Shown here: positions 10,656-20,598 of the stretch, in pieces
Layout of the letters: each line of letters opens with the position of its first letter
Numbering within the stretch: the first letter of the stretch is position 1
Assembly: GCF_023159225.1 (NCBI RefSeq)
Contig: NC_063188.1
Span: 15,087,086-15,151,085 of the forward strand
DNA length: 64,000 nucleotides
Direction of reading: 5' to 3'
Source of the DNA: Perognathus longimembris pacificus
Taxonomy: Eukaryota > Chordata > Mammalia > Rodentia > Heteromyidae
Position numbers and translations under genes: made by a program
Notes under the pieces: generated by a model
What the model saw: the letters and a program-made list of their open reading frames with translations, nothing else
Told to the model about the DNA's origin: nothing
Database searches by the model: none

Positions 10656-11811
10656 CTCAGAACTACTTTCTTTCTTCCAGGAATCCATTCCTTATGTCCA
10701 TGAGCTTTTCCATTGTTTCACTGGGGCACAGTCAATAAACAGCCTTTATCTTTGGATCAGCTAAATGTCCTGTGTTTAACTGCACCTATATTTAAAAACT
10801 CCAGTGCAAGTAGAGAAGAATATCAGTAAAGATTATGTAGTGCTATGCATTTAACGGTGCCTATGATTAAGAGAGTATCTGGTGTTCTAAGTATGATAAA
10901 GCCCCGTATTCCCTTCCTGCACAGTACATGATATGAAATTACTTTTATTTTCATGAGTGACAAGAATTTTAATCTTACATGAGCATTCAGGCTAAAATAG
11001 TGTTGTTTTCCAAATGGGCCCACAATACAAAGAAGATTACTATTGAGTTCCATAGAGAATAAAGGAAAGTAAACAGTCTATCACGTGGAATTCATCACTT
11101 TTAGCATTCACATGCATTCAAGTAAATGCGTGGTGCCTAAATATGTAATGCAAGAACAGTTTACAAATGGAAGTGTTTTGAACTTTTAACTACTCATCTA
11201 ATACATGAAAAATGTACAAACTTTAGAATTGGATCAATCCAATGAAAAGGCAGGTGCGAGGATAGTTGGGGGTAGCTTTTCTTAGTACTTCACAGGGTGT
11301 TTTCACTACCTCAACAGGCTCATTCCTTTTCATCTCTAAGGCTCCAGAGGTACTTTTAAATACTGTGTATGTACAGTTGCCCTCTTGGAAAACTTAAGAC
11401 AACAACTTCAGCAACAAAGATATATTTGAATGCTCTTGACTTTGGACACTAGGACAGCTAGGAATTAATATCTTTGTCAAGATCAAAGGTCCATGATAGG
11501 AGCAACTCACTTTCATGGCCTAATTCTTTCCCAACTCTCCAAAGAGTTCAGTGCTAGAATATGAATCGAGTTCTGCTCCATTCTAGTGCCCATGCTTCCT
11601 GCATAATCCCAGCATTGTCCCCTGATAGTCATTCTCCGTAGTTACTGCATTTTACTAGTTTTACTCTGCTTGACTTTCATATCCAGTCCTGGGTCTCAGA
11701 AATGGTGCTTTAATGGCAATGTCCATTTTCAGCTCTGCAATGTGATCTGGTGTAAGTATTCAATGAAAAATAAATTAACACCACAATATTCCAATAATAC
11801 ACTTATTTTAT

Positions 11812-11915
11812 TTTATTTTTTTTACTGTTATCAGAAAAGTGATGTGCACAGGGGTTACAGTCACATAAGTCAGGTAAAGAATTCATTTCTTTTTGGACAA
11901 TGCCACCCCTAAATA
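11812..11915 (-). mobile_element. L1-type 3' UTR end fragment, reverse
   Basis: A T-rich run (reverse A tail) precedes AAGTGATGTGCACAGGGGTTACAGTCAC and an AAGAATTCATTTCTTTTTGGAC block. The same sequence order occurs at 13133-13335 (reverse) and 51475-51640 (forward), defining a shared retroposon 3' end. Assignment to L1 is from remembered rodent L1 3' UTRs. Confidence 0.6.
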
Positions 11916-12254
11916 CATTTCTAATGTAATATGTGTCAGTCATCCAGGTGAATTCAACAAACTTATGTTAGAAGCCAAATTTATCAGGGATGGTTGTCAA
12001 TCAACAGATATTGAAAACCTTCTGTGTGATAAATGTTATGGAACTTTGTGAGCAGGTATATTAACACACTTTGTCCTTAAGGAAGGTAATATGTAACATG
12101 CAGGCAGAGCAGCCATTTTTGAAAATCCCTTAAGAGCACATTCAGTAGAAAAGAAAAATGAAGGCTAAGTCACCAAGGAAAAGGACATTCTCAATTCATA
12201 TTATTCTCCTATATAAAATGAGAATCTTAGTTCCAAGTAAATGGATGGATGGTC

Positions 12255-12395
12255 CTTTTTTCTTCCCTTCTTCCTTCCTCCCTCCCTCCTTCTCTTTTCC
12301 CTCCCTCCTTCCCTCCTTCCCTCCCTCCCTCCCTCCTTCCCTTCTGTCTTTCCTCTCTTTCCTCTCCCCACCTCTTTTTTTTCTCTTACACTAAT
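12255..12395 (+). repeat. Polypyrimidine (CCTT/CCCT)n tract
   Basis: About 140 bp of nearly pure pyrimidine built from TTCC/CTCC units. Long Ser/Pro- or Arg/Gly-rich frames across it are artefacts. Confidence 0.95.
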
Positions 12396-12611
12396 TCTTG
12401 CCAAAGCAGGTGGCTACTTGGCTTTTCCTAAAAAGTGGACTTGAGAGTTCTCTGGCCTCCTCTGGAGATGCCCTAATGCATGTTCCCCAACTAGGCTCCA
12501 GTTGTAAATTTTTAATTATGCCAGATCGTTCTCAGTGAACAGAACTGCGGGCTCAATTAATGCTTGTCAGATCCAATTCTTGTCTAACCTGCTATTGATG
12601 TCCACTCTGTG

Positions 12612-12672
12612 GTGTCTACAGTACACAGTACACAGTAGTACTCGGTACACAGTAGTATACAGTACTATACTT
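12612..12672 (+). repeat. ACAGTA/TACTGT-rich short repeat
   Basis: Repeats of ACAGTACACAGTA and GTACACAGTAGTA, with AGTACT and GTATAC palindromes, make a small self-complementary tract. Confidence 0.75.
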
Positions 12673-12731
12673 CCTCAGGAAAGAGGAGCTCTTCTTGACA
12701 TGGACATTGGCAGCCCTTTTTAAAATAAAAA

Positions 12732-13125
12732 TTTTTTTGAGGAATAAAGTATGTTTATTTTTCATTTAATTTTGCAAACACAAATGCTGACTTGATACGT
12801 ATTCATATATGACTTCTCTTACATTCACAACTCAGTAGATGGGGAATCCAGAGGCACTGCTAGTCATGTGTAACATCCTATATTAGCATTTCCAAAGTTT
12901 ATTCTAATCCATTTCTTTTTTTATACTCTAAAAGATCCTCTTGATGTCATGTGATACGTTTGAACCACAGGAAGCCCGAGGCGGCCAAGAGGCACGACCT
13001 TGGGCCAGTTGGGCTGGGCGTGCAGCGGCTCCCGCACGTAGAACTTGGACCGCTAGGGGCCGCTCGGGAGCTGGGCGGGCACCAGCAGCAGCGCCCAGGA
13101 CGCCATCTTGCCAGCCAGGCTCCAC
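12732..13125 (-). pseudogene. NDUFC1P: Processed pseudogene of NDUFC1 (complex I subunit C1)
   Basis: On the - strand, ATG at 13106-13104 opens MASWALLLVPAQLPSGP, then an in-frame TAG, then the mitochondrial subunit's start of the mature region K-F-Y-V-R-E-P and Q-P-N-W (13049 to about 13004). A frameshift follows. In another frame, F-L-W-F-K, a stop, and then D-L-L-E-Y-K-K-R-N-G-L-E end at TAA 12901-12899. The order and the C-terminus match the small complex I membrane subunit NDUFC1 (about 76 codons; here 208 bp from ATG to stop). A 3' UTR of about 160 bp with AATAAA near 12746-12741 and a short A tail at 12738-12732 show it is a retrocopy without introns. The stops and frameshift make it non-coding. 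GC-rich codon use contrasts with the AT-rich intron. Confidence 0.92.
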
Positions 13126-13132
13126 CTTAAAA

Positions 13133-13335
13133 ATCTTTTTTTTTGTATGTCCATTGTAAAGGTGATGAACAGGGGCATTACAGTTACACAAGGAAGGTAA
13201 TGAGTACATTTCTTTTAGAACACGATTACTCCCTTTCATTTTCTCCCACTTACCCCTCCCCAAGCCCCCTCCTCCAAGTTGTAAAGTTCATTGCCAACAT
13301 TGTGTCTAGTATCATTGTTGTATGAGTTCCTCCTT
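13133..13335 (-). mobile_element. L1-type 3' UTR end, reverse
   Basis: A T run at 13136-13144 (reverse A tail) precedes AAGGTGATGAACAGGGGCAT, GGTAATGAGTACATTTCTTTT and AAGTTGTAAAGTTCATTGCC. It matches the fragments at 11812 and 51475. The NDUFC1 retrocopy ends right beside its tail. Related sequence may continue towards 13730, which I cannot classify. Confidence 0.65.
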
Positions 13336-14046
13336 TATCCTGCTGTTTCTGTAATTCCCTTTCACTTGCACAGATCAGATAAAATTATATATAAAACAAA
13401 GGGTATAGAAAACTAAAATGGAAAAAATAGAAATAACGGCAAACAAAATATTCGAAGAACCTCTTGTTTACCAATTCTTGCAGTTCATGTTGATCCGCTT
13501 CATTATATATGGTCCCATGCATTTAGTGATTGAGCTATTGTGATCCCCTGCTAAGAATATGATGATATCCTCCATTTTCCTGCCTCTGGTGCCTTGGGGT
13601 GGGGTGGGGGGTACGCTTGTAACAATGGATTGTAATGTTGCTCCCGCTCCCTGGAAATCAGGGGTAATGGATACAGCTGCTTCTTTGGGGATTTCTGGGA
13701 AGGAATCTATGTAACAGTGATGTGAGCCATAGATAAGCAAATATTAGCATCATGTGGGAATTTCTTAGACTTGCCAATTCTCAGGGCCTGGATTTCCTCC
13801 CAAACAGCTTTCCTCAACCCTAACTGTAGTGTTGGAACTAAACTGTGGCATCCTTGTGCTATACAGAATACTGAGAGAGCATGCTTGGGGGAGGGAGGTG
13901 GAGGAGAGTAATGAATAAGTCACAGAGCAGAGACAGAACAGGAAAAAGAGGTGGAATTATATAGAAAAATCAGAGTGGATTTTACTGTAGTCCTTTACAG
14001 TTGTGTAGTCCTTGGTTTCAAGGGCTAGAAAAGATGTGAACAAGTA

Positions 14047-14112
14047 AAGTCCAGCATTAAGTTGTCTGTGTGTTTGTGTGCTGTGTGTATGTGTGTGTGG
14101 CGGGGGGGGGGG
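14047..14112 (+). repeat. TG-rich tract with a G run
   Basis: GTGTGTTTGTGTGCTGTGTGTATGTGTGTG precedes a run of about ten G. A CA-rich tract occurs at 14265-14305. Confidence 0.85.
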
Positions 14113-14371
14113 TGTATATGTTCCAGCGCTTGGGCACTAACTTCCTTTAAAGATGATAGTGCTAAAACTTAAATTTCTTGCTGGCAGCCATGATTGGAAC
14201 TCAAGATTCTTAGGTAAATTCTTTTAACTTAGATGACATTTGTTTTCCTTCAATTACACACGTGTGCGCACACACAGATACACACACACACACATACACA
14301 CCCCACATATGGCATTTCCACAGTTCAGCTAAGGGAAACTAGGAAAGAAAGCTAAGCAAAAGTACATCTTA

Positions 14372-14420
14372 GCCAGGTGAAAGTCGGAGAGCACTAGCCT
14401 TGAGCACAACGAACCCAAAA
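14372..14420 (+). mobile_element. Geo-type SINE fragment
   Basis: AGCCAGGTGAAAGTCGGAGAG, CACTAGCCTTGAGCACAACG is a short internal piece of a B1-Geo composite with most of the element deleted. Confidence 0.55.
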
Positions 14421-16030
14421 ACATGTACATCTTAGAGAAGTGAACTTTTCTCTGCTAGATGATTAACAGAGATGTAGATAATAGAAACTGGACACGTTAA
14501 GGAGTGGGAACTCAAATTTAGATACTTCAAGTAGAAGAAATGAAAAAGGAAGAAAATTGCAGCAAAGACAGAAAAGCACTCAAGACATAACCTAACAAGG
14601 TAGAAAAATGAAATATAGATGTATCATCAGCTTTAATTAAAGGAAATCAATACTTGAAAGGCTGTCCTGTTCCGTGACAGAACAGGGGCAAAGTACTTCA
14701 GAAATGCAAGCCTCTTGGAAAAGAAAAGCAGTCTCGCAGAGGGAATCAGTCACAATTTTTAAAAAGCCTTTCGACAGATTACCACTTGCTGGGTAGGTTC
14801 TCAGAGCAACTGAAACACCTGTTGGGAAAGCAAACTAGATGAGCTCCTAGCCCTGCTCTAGTTCTATGTGTGGTAAGTGCATTTTTGCAGCCTGGCAACT
14901 CTAGGAGTAAAGAGTCGCCGCTATTTCCCCCAGAGAGACTTGAAACAATCCATCAACTACATTTTGCGTTCTTTATCCATAAGAACACACTTTGGACAGC
15001 ATTTAGAGCTATACAGTTAGGATCGACTTATTGTTATCAGAGATGTATGTAATCATCCAAGCAAGCTTGATTCCTTTCTGATCAGCCACAAAGACGTAAC
15101 TTATTCCTCTAAACTTTCCTCTTCAAGGATGAAGAGAAATGACTCGTGTACCCACTTCCTTCTCTCTCACTGGTTTTAGACATTGTAAACCTGCTCAACA
15201 GTCTTTTCCACTGAGCACATATTCAGCCTCTTCATGTTGTTCAACCAATATTTTAGGGTGGTATCAATGTGGTTTTGGTTGTTAGAACAGAATACTTTGG
15301 AATAGGAAATATGCACAAGAGGTTTCTTGTGCCTCTCATTCTGGAAATAGCAAAACTAGGAGTAAGTTAGTTGTATGTGATGAGGGTCTTGCCACATCAA
15401 GTGGCTCATGGTTAGACCATATATAGAAGAGTGCATGTGTAGGAGAAAGGCAGCAGAGCCAGGCTCCCTTTACCATAAGCCTAGGCTTTGCCAAGACGGG
15501 GCCTGCCAGCTAGGCAGTGCAAGTAGTGAATTGAGGTGTTATTGAAGAAACACGTTCCTGAGACTACTCATGAAACTTCAAAAGAAAAATCTGTGAATCA
15601 ACTAGGGATCAGGCCAATGGGTTAGAATAAGTCCAACAACAGAAAAGAAAAGTCGAGGAACATTTCCCAGTTTCCAGCAGGATGATCTGCAACACCCTTT
15701 TCTACTTCTAAACACTCCACACAGGGGCCTGCTTGTCTCCCATAGACATTTCTTCCTTGGCCTTCTTACTCCACTGTCAACGCTATCCATGCCAAGCTAT
15801 GTCTTGGTATGCAAATAATAAGGGAAATTGATGCATGTTGCTGTAATATTGTTATAGATTTCTCACTGCCTTTTCTACCATATGCCTTTTGAAGATTGAA
15901 CTCATGTACTCTACCCTTGTAGACATGCCCTCCTATCTTTTCTTTGCCATGTTTTTAGTGAGAAAACCCAATCATTTTTCTTTTAGGCATTTCCAAGAAC
16001 TCAATTTTGGAGGATGGTAAGAATTTTTTT

Positions 16031-16229
16031 CCTTTTTGCCAGGCCTGGGGCTTGAACTCAGGGCCTGAGCACTGTCCCTGGCTTCTTTTTGCTCAAGGCT
16101 AGCACTCTGCCACTTGAATCACAGTGCTACTTCTGGCTTTTTCTATGTATGTGGTGCTGAGGAATTGAACTGAGGGCTTCATGTATACGAGGCAAGCACT
16201 CGTGCCACTAGGCCATATTCCCAGGCCCA
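16031..16229 (-). mobile_element. IDL-Geo SINE, full length, reverse, shares its target with the next SINE
   Basis: GCCAGGCCTGGGGCTTGAAC ... GCACTCTGCCACTTGAATCAC ... CACTAGGCCATATTCCCAGG. The 12-mer GTAAGAATTTTT is at 16017-16028 and again at 16230-16241. Confidence 0.95.
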
Positions 16230-16243
16230 GTAAGAATTTTTCT

Positions 16244-16338
16244 GTTTGTCTTTTGTTTTTTTGGTACTGGGGATCGAACCCTGGACATTGCCCTTGCTAG
16301 GCAAGCACTTTTCCACTGAGCTACATCCCAGCCCCACA
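16244..16338 (-). mobile_element. ID SINE monomer, reverse, second hit at the same target
   Basis: GGTACTGGGGATCGAACCCTGG ... CTAGGCAAGCACTTTTCCAC ... CTACATCCCAGCCCC. The same GTAAGAATTTTT follows at 16339-16350, making three copies of the target sequence around two SINEs. Confidence 0.93.
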
Positions 16339-16469
16339 GTAAGAATTTTTGAATGATAGGATAAACTTGATCAAGATGCATTGCATTCATAAATTGATGT
16401 GTTGTATTGAAATTGCTTTGTTACTTAATGATACTTTAAAAAAAAACTTTCAAAAGAACTTGAGTGTGT

Positions 16470-16561
16470 GGTTTTTTTTTTTTTTTTTGATACTGGGAAT
16501 CGAACCCAGGACGTTTCACTTGCTAAGCAAGCGCTTTGCCACTGAGCTACATCCCAGCCCT
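16470..16561 (-). mobile_element. ID SINE monomer, reverse
   Basis: A long T run, then GATACTGGGAATCGAACCCAGG ... GCTAAGCAAGCGCTTTGCC ... CTACATCCCAGCCC. CTTGAGTGT flanks it at 16459-16467 and 16562-16570. Confidence 0.93.
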
Positions 16562-16869
16562 CTTGAGTGTTTTTTGTAAAAGCGATAATTTTTAAAGTTT
16601 CAGTACCAGTCTGCTGCAGAAATATAATTCCCTTGGGGAGGGATCCAAGACTAATTAATTACACAAAAAGGGATTGTAAATTTCTATGAGAAACCGGTTT
16701 ATGTTACCCATGAACATGATGAACCAAGTAGCTTTTAAACTACGAGGTTCCTCTTACATAGGTACTTTTCTAACATAAGAAAAAAACCATCATAATGGGT
16801 CTGAACACCATTTGGTTTAAATTCCCTGGATATAAATTCAGCATTGAATTATTTAATAAGAAAGACATT

Positions 16870-17076
16870 GATAATGGGATGGGAATATGGCTTAATGGTA
16901 GAATGGTTGCCTAGCATGCCTGAAGCCCTGGGTTCGATTCCTCAGTACCACAGCAACAGAAAAGGCCAGAAGTGGCGCTGTGGCTCAAGTGGTAAGGTGT
17001 GCTTCCTTTGAGCACAGAGAGGCTCAGGGACATACCCAGGCCCTGAGTTCAAGCCCCAGAACTGGCAAAGAAAAAA
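16870..17076 (+). mobile_element. IDL-Geo SINE, full length
   Basis: GGGATGGGAATATGGCTTAATGG, GGGTTCGATTCC, AGTGGCGCTGTGGCTCAAGTGG and TGAGTTCAAGCCCC. The flanks AAGAAAGACATT (16858) and AAGAAAGATATT (17077) are an imperfect target duplication. Somewhat diverged. Confidence 0.93.
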
Positions 17077-19967
17077 AAGAAAGATATTAACAGTGCTGAT
17101 GAACTAGATTTGTCAGGATTTTCCTACATGGATGCAATGTACATCTTTCTACAGGATTTTCTTTTACATATGTATACATATATATTATGTACACATATAA
17201 AATTATATACATACAGTTATTCTGTAGGTAGTGTACAGAAGGGTTGCCATTTCACAACTCAAATTCTTTTGTATTTTTATTGCTTTGGAGCCTGTAGAAG
17301 AAAGTTGACTTAAAAAGAACACTGGCCATCAAGGAAACAAAGGAGAGCTGGCATCCATTTGCTTTTCCCATCAGAAGCTCACCTGGAATGTCTTCCCAGG
17401 CCTTTGATGAGGCTTGGTTGAGAGGCACTGGAAGGAATAAAGAATCTTAATCTTCAGAAGATGATCTCTATTCAGGTGGAAGGGGGGGGGGGAGGCTGGA
17501 CCCAGATTTAAGCCACAGCCTTTGAGATCATACTTTAAATAAAGAGATGAAAGTAACGAGGGCTGACAAGTGACCTAGACACAGACAGATCAAAAGAATG
17601 ACAAGTGGGGCAGGTTTGTTTCAGACACATAGGTTAGTAGTCAGCTCATCTCATTTACCCCCAAATGATCACCCATGTATCTTAGAAACAAGCAACGTTT
17701 ATTCCTGGAAATCTCTGGGATTGCTGTACGTTTCAGTGGCCAGAATTCTTGGCGGCATCTTAATCTTTAAGTCCTTGACCCATGTCCTTTCAGATCTTGC
17801 AGGCTCCTAACTGTCTACAGATGCAGGATTTTCTCTTTATCTCTGCTTAGGCATTTCTTAAACAACTCAAGGTCCTTGATTGCACTCTTTTAGATCCCTT
17901 TCTGTCTCAAGGTTTAAAAATTATAGTATCTTCTCTAGGCTTATCTAACCAACTTGGATCTTTGGACAAGTAACAAGGTCCTTTTCTGACAACATTCAAC
18001 AGACTTTTTTTCCTGCACAATAGCCCTTAGTGTCACTAAAAAAAAATTACCCCTCCTAGGATTCAAGCCTGCTGTGAGTTCTACTTAACCCACCCTTTTC
18101 TGATACATTTGCCCACCATGTATGGACCTGTTTTTGCATATTCAATTTGTCATTTGATTACTTTTACCCCTCTTGGATGTATCCTTAAGCCTAGTGTTTG
18201 TTTTGATTCCTGCAAAACCCCACATTGAGCTTAATGTAGATAATAGAGGATTGTCTTGCCTAAGTCATAGACGTGGGAATTTAGCAATGGAAAAGGGTAT
18301 TGTTTTCTTCAAAATCACATCAATGCCTGCATGTGGAGACTCAGAAAGCATTAAATATATGCCCACCAATTCTGAGCGCTTTGTGCATAGGAGCCATCAC
18401 AAGATCTCTGGTTTCAGAGTAATTCCATGTGAATTTCCCACAGCTGCTGTTCGAGGGAGGGGCTGGAAAAACAAAGGCTCATTGGTCAGTGAACAGGAAT
18501 TAGGTAAACCAAACACAACTTGGATTTTGTATCACAAAGCATATTGTGACATTTGCATTAGACATCCTTTTAGAAGAGCTCCTTTTAAACTCTTTTGTCT
18601 TTTTCTTTTTTTTCTTTTTTGTATTATCAGTTAATTTCCCAACTTGGTTCTAAATGACAAGGATATTTGGGCTTAGATCTTGTTATGGGCTTTTTGTCTT
18701 CCCCTCCTACCCCCCGCCCTCCCAGACTGCCTGGAGTACCCTTCGGGCAAGTTTTTCAGTCCCCATCTAGCCTGTAGCCATATGCAGAATGGAAAAATCT
18801 TTCCCACACTGAATGCCAATGACAGCCAGGTGTTTCAGGATAGAATTCATTCCCCCTTCCTCCTTTCCAGAGCTACCCACTACACACCAGAATAAGAAAT
18901 CAGCTTCTATTTCCAAGAGCTGGCTTTTAGACCTCCAGGATCCTGAATCTTAACTACTTAGCCCTTTGCTACCTGCAGTGATTGCTTGCCCCTGTCACCT
19001 TCATGATCATCAGGAGTTCCTTCGCATCTCTTGTTCCAGTCACATCTATGTGGCCAGGATCATTTGTGACCTCCTGATCCAAACATAAATACAGCTACAT
19101 GCTGACACTTCTCATCACGTAGAGCTTAAAAGATTCACAAATATCTAAAAAGCTCTTTAATAAGATTCTCAGACAATATTCGATACCACTGGGAGATCCT
19201 ATTATATCCCTGATAGGCAAAATAGGCATTTTTTTCTTTTACCTTCACTTTTGATAAAAAGGTTATGCTGACATAGATCTTCCTAACTGAAAAAAATATT
19301 TCTCATAAAATCAGGATAAATAATTCCACACACTATCAAATGTAGAGAGAGGCTTGGAATCAGTTTCCATGGAAATCTGAAGATGAAGTAAAGTAATAAT
19401 TTCAAGGCAGAGAGCTGAATTGAAGATAATGGTAAAATACTTTGATAAAGGAAATAGAATGAAGTAATCAAGGAGCCTCCAATCAATTATTCCTTTTTGT
19501 TTACATTGAGTTGATTAATTTGTCTGCATTTATTAACCTGATGAGATTAAGCAGACTTTCCTTGTGATTTATTTCGTAATTCTTTGCAAGGTTTGACATA
19601 AGCCGTGGAGTTATTGAAGGTGGAGATTTAAATTCAATTACTCATGAAGCAGGTGGTAGTTCTCCTGAAAGAATATCTGAATTCATGGCTTTCCCATATA
19701 TTTCTCATATATTATGAGTGAAAATTATTAATTCAGCTGATAGTGTCTCCCAAAGACGTTTTGAAGTCATTTGATAGCCATGCACTTTACTGGAAGTTAG
19801 CAGCTTAAGAACTAAACTTTTAATGCAGAATATACAGTGGCTGAAGTAAAGCATTTTATATTAAATATTACTTATTTTATACTGGGTTTTTTTTTCTCCA
19901 CTAACGCCTTTCTTTCAGCTTATTTGGGCTTTGGTGCTATCATTAATGGAATGTACCAGCTCAAAGG

Positions 19968-20013
<46 letters not shown>
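19968..20013 (+). repeat. (TG)n microsatellite at the tail of a SINE
   Basis: About 23 TG units adjoin a short TATGTGTGTACTCGCATGCATG spacer and then the tail of a reverse composite SINE. It lies about 500 bp upstream of the HS6ST2 cassette exon. Confidence 0.97.
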
Positions 20014-20020
<7 letters not shown>

Positions 20021-20035
20021 TACTCGCATGCATGC

Positions 20036-20230
20036 TAGTACTGGGGCTTGAAGTCAAGAGTGTGGGCTCTCTTTCTTAGCTTTTTACCTCAAGGCTGGTG
20101 CTCTACCACATGAGCCATAGCTCCAGTTCTGGCTTTTTAGTATTTTTCTGCCCAATGACTTCCAAGCATGATCCTCCGATCTCAGCCTCCCATGAATGAC
20201 TAGGATTACAGATGTGTTACTGGTACCCTG
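20036..20230 (-). mobile_element. B1-like + Geo composite SINE, reverse
   Basis: TACTGGGGCTTGAAGTCAAG, GCTCTACCACATGAGCCATAG, then GATCCTCCGATCTCAGCCTC and ACTAGGATTACAGATGTG. It ends about 280 bp before the cassette exon acceptor. Confidence 0.85.
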
Positions 20231-20511
20231 CTTAGTTCAGATTTTGAAACTCTGTAAAGTTTTCTTTCAGTTTCACTCATGGTTCCCACTGTCTTTGTTT
20301 TTGAAGAACAGCAGTGGATTAATCCACGCTTTATGTGTGACAGAGAGAGACAAGAGAGATAGACAGAGAGTCAGACACAAAGAAGGACAGACACAGACAC
20401 ACACAGAGAGCATCTTTAAATATGTTCTCAAATGAAATGATTAATTGTTGTGCTTTTTGGTCTCTATGGTCCTTGTCATCAATTTTTTTTTCTGTTCTTT
20501 TATGGGTATAG

Positions 20512-20598
20512 TAAGGATAGACGGGGCTCTTCAAGCACTAATCCAGCCGCCAACTCTCCATCAGCCACAAAGACTCGGAACACATCTAAGAGTGGGAA
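20512..20598 (+). CDS. HS6ST2: HS6ST2 cassette exon (29 codons), phase 2-2
   Basis: The pyrimidine-rich acceptor ends in TATAG at 20507-20511. The donor is AA|GTAAGT from 20599. The exon starts at the third base of a Ser codon (AG|T), encodes K-D-R-R-G-S-S-S-T-N, continues through a Ser/Thr/Asn-rich stretch and finishes T-K-T-R-N-T-S-K-S-G-K. The final Lys codon is split AA|G and is completed exactly by the first base of the terminal exon (57928), giving S-G-K-N-F. This matches the linker of the long HS6ST2 isoform; the short isoform lacks 40 residues encoded by this exon and an 11-codon partner. Both ends have the same phase and the length is a multiple of three, so skipping keeps frame. The segment is hydrophilic, basic and low in complexity, with one NTS glycosylation sequon. 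It lies just before the 3'-PAPS-binding strand and is probably a surface loop of the Golgi-luminal domain (inference). Confidence 0.96.

Larger units (their letters stand above)
1..20511 (+). other. HS6ST2 intron (3' portion) upstream of the cassette exon
   Basis: This is non-coding sequence ending in the acceptor TATAG at 20507-20511. Besides the repeats listed separately, I see nothing recognisable in roughly 430-2340, 6880-7320, 8510-9125, 9230-10270, 10680-11810, 13740-14260, 14430-16010, 16575-16855 and 17090-19965. The open frames here are short and have no family resemblance. The 33-nt exon that precedes the cassette in the long HS6ST2 isoform was looked for by eye on the + strand (pattern W-R-I-F-Q-I-L-D-A-A-S followed by GT) and not found, so it is probably upstream of this window. 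Confidence 0.85.

Noticed and set aside
17785..17815. CTTTCAGATCTTGCAGGCTCC reads F-Q-I-L-Q-A, resembling the missing HS6ST2 micro-exon
   Set aside because: The key D-A-A-S end and a GT donor are absent and the upstream codons do not fit. Chance similarity.
18173..18634. 153-codon open frame in the intron (+ strand)
   Set aside because: It is the longest non-repeat intronic frame but has no recognisable domain, its composition is like the surrounding intron and it ends in T-rich sequence. Probably chance.
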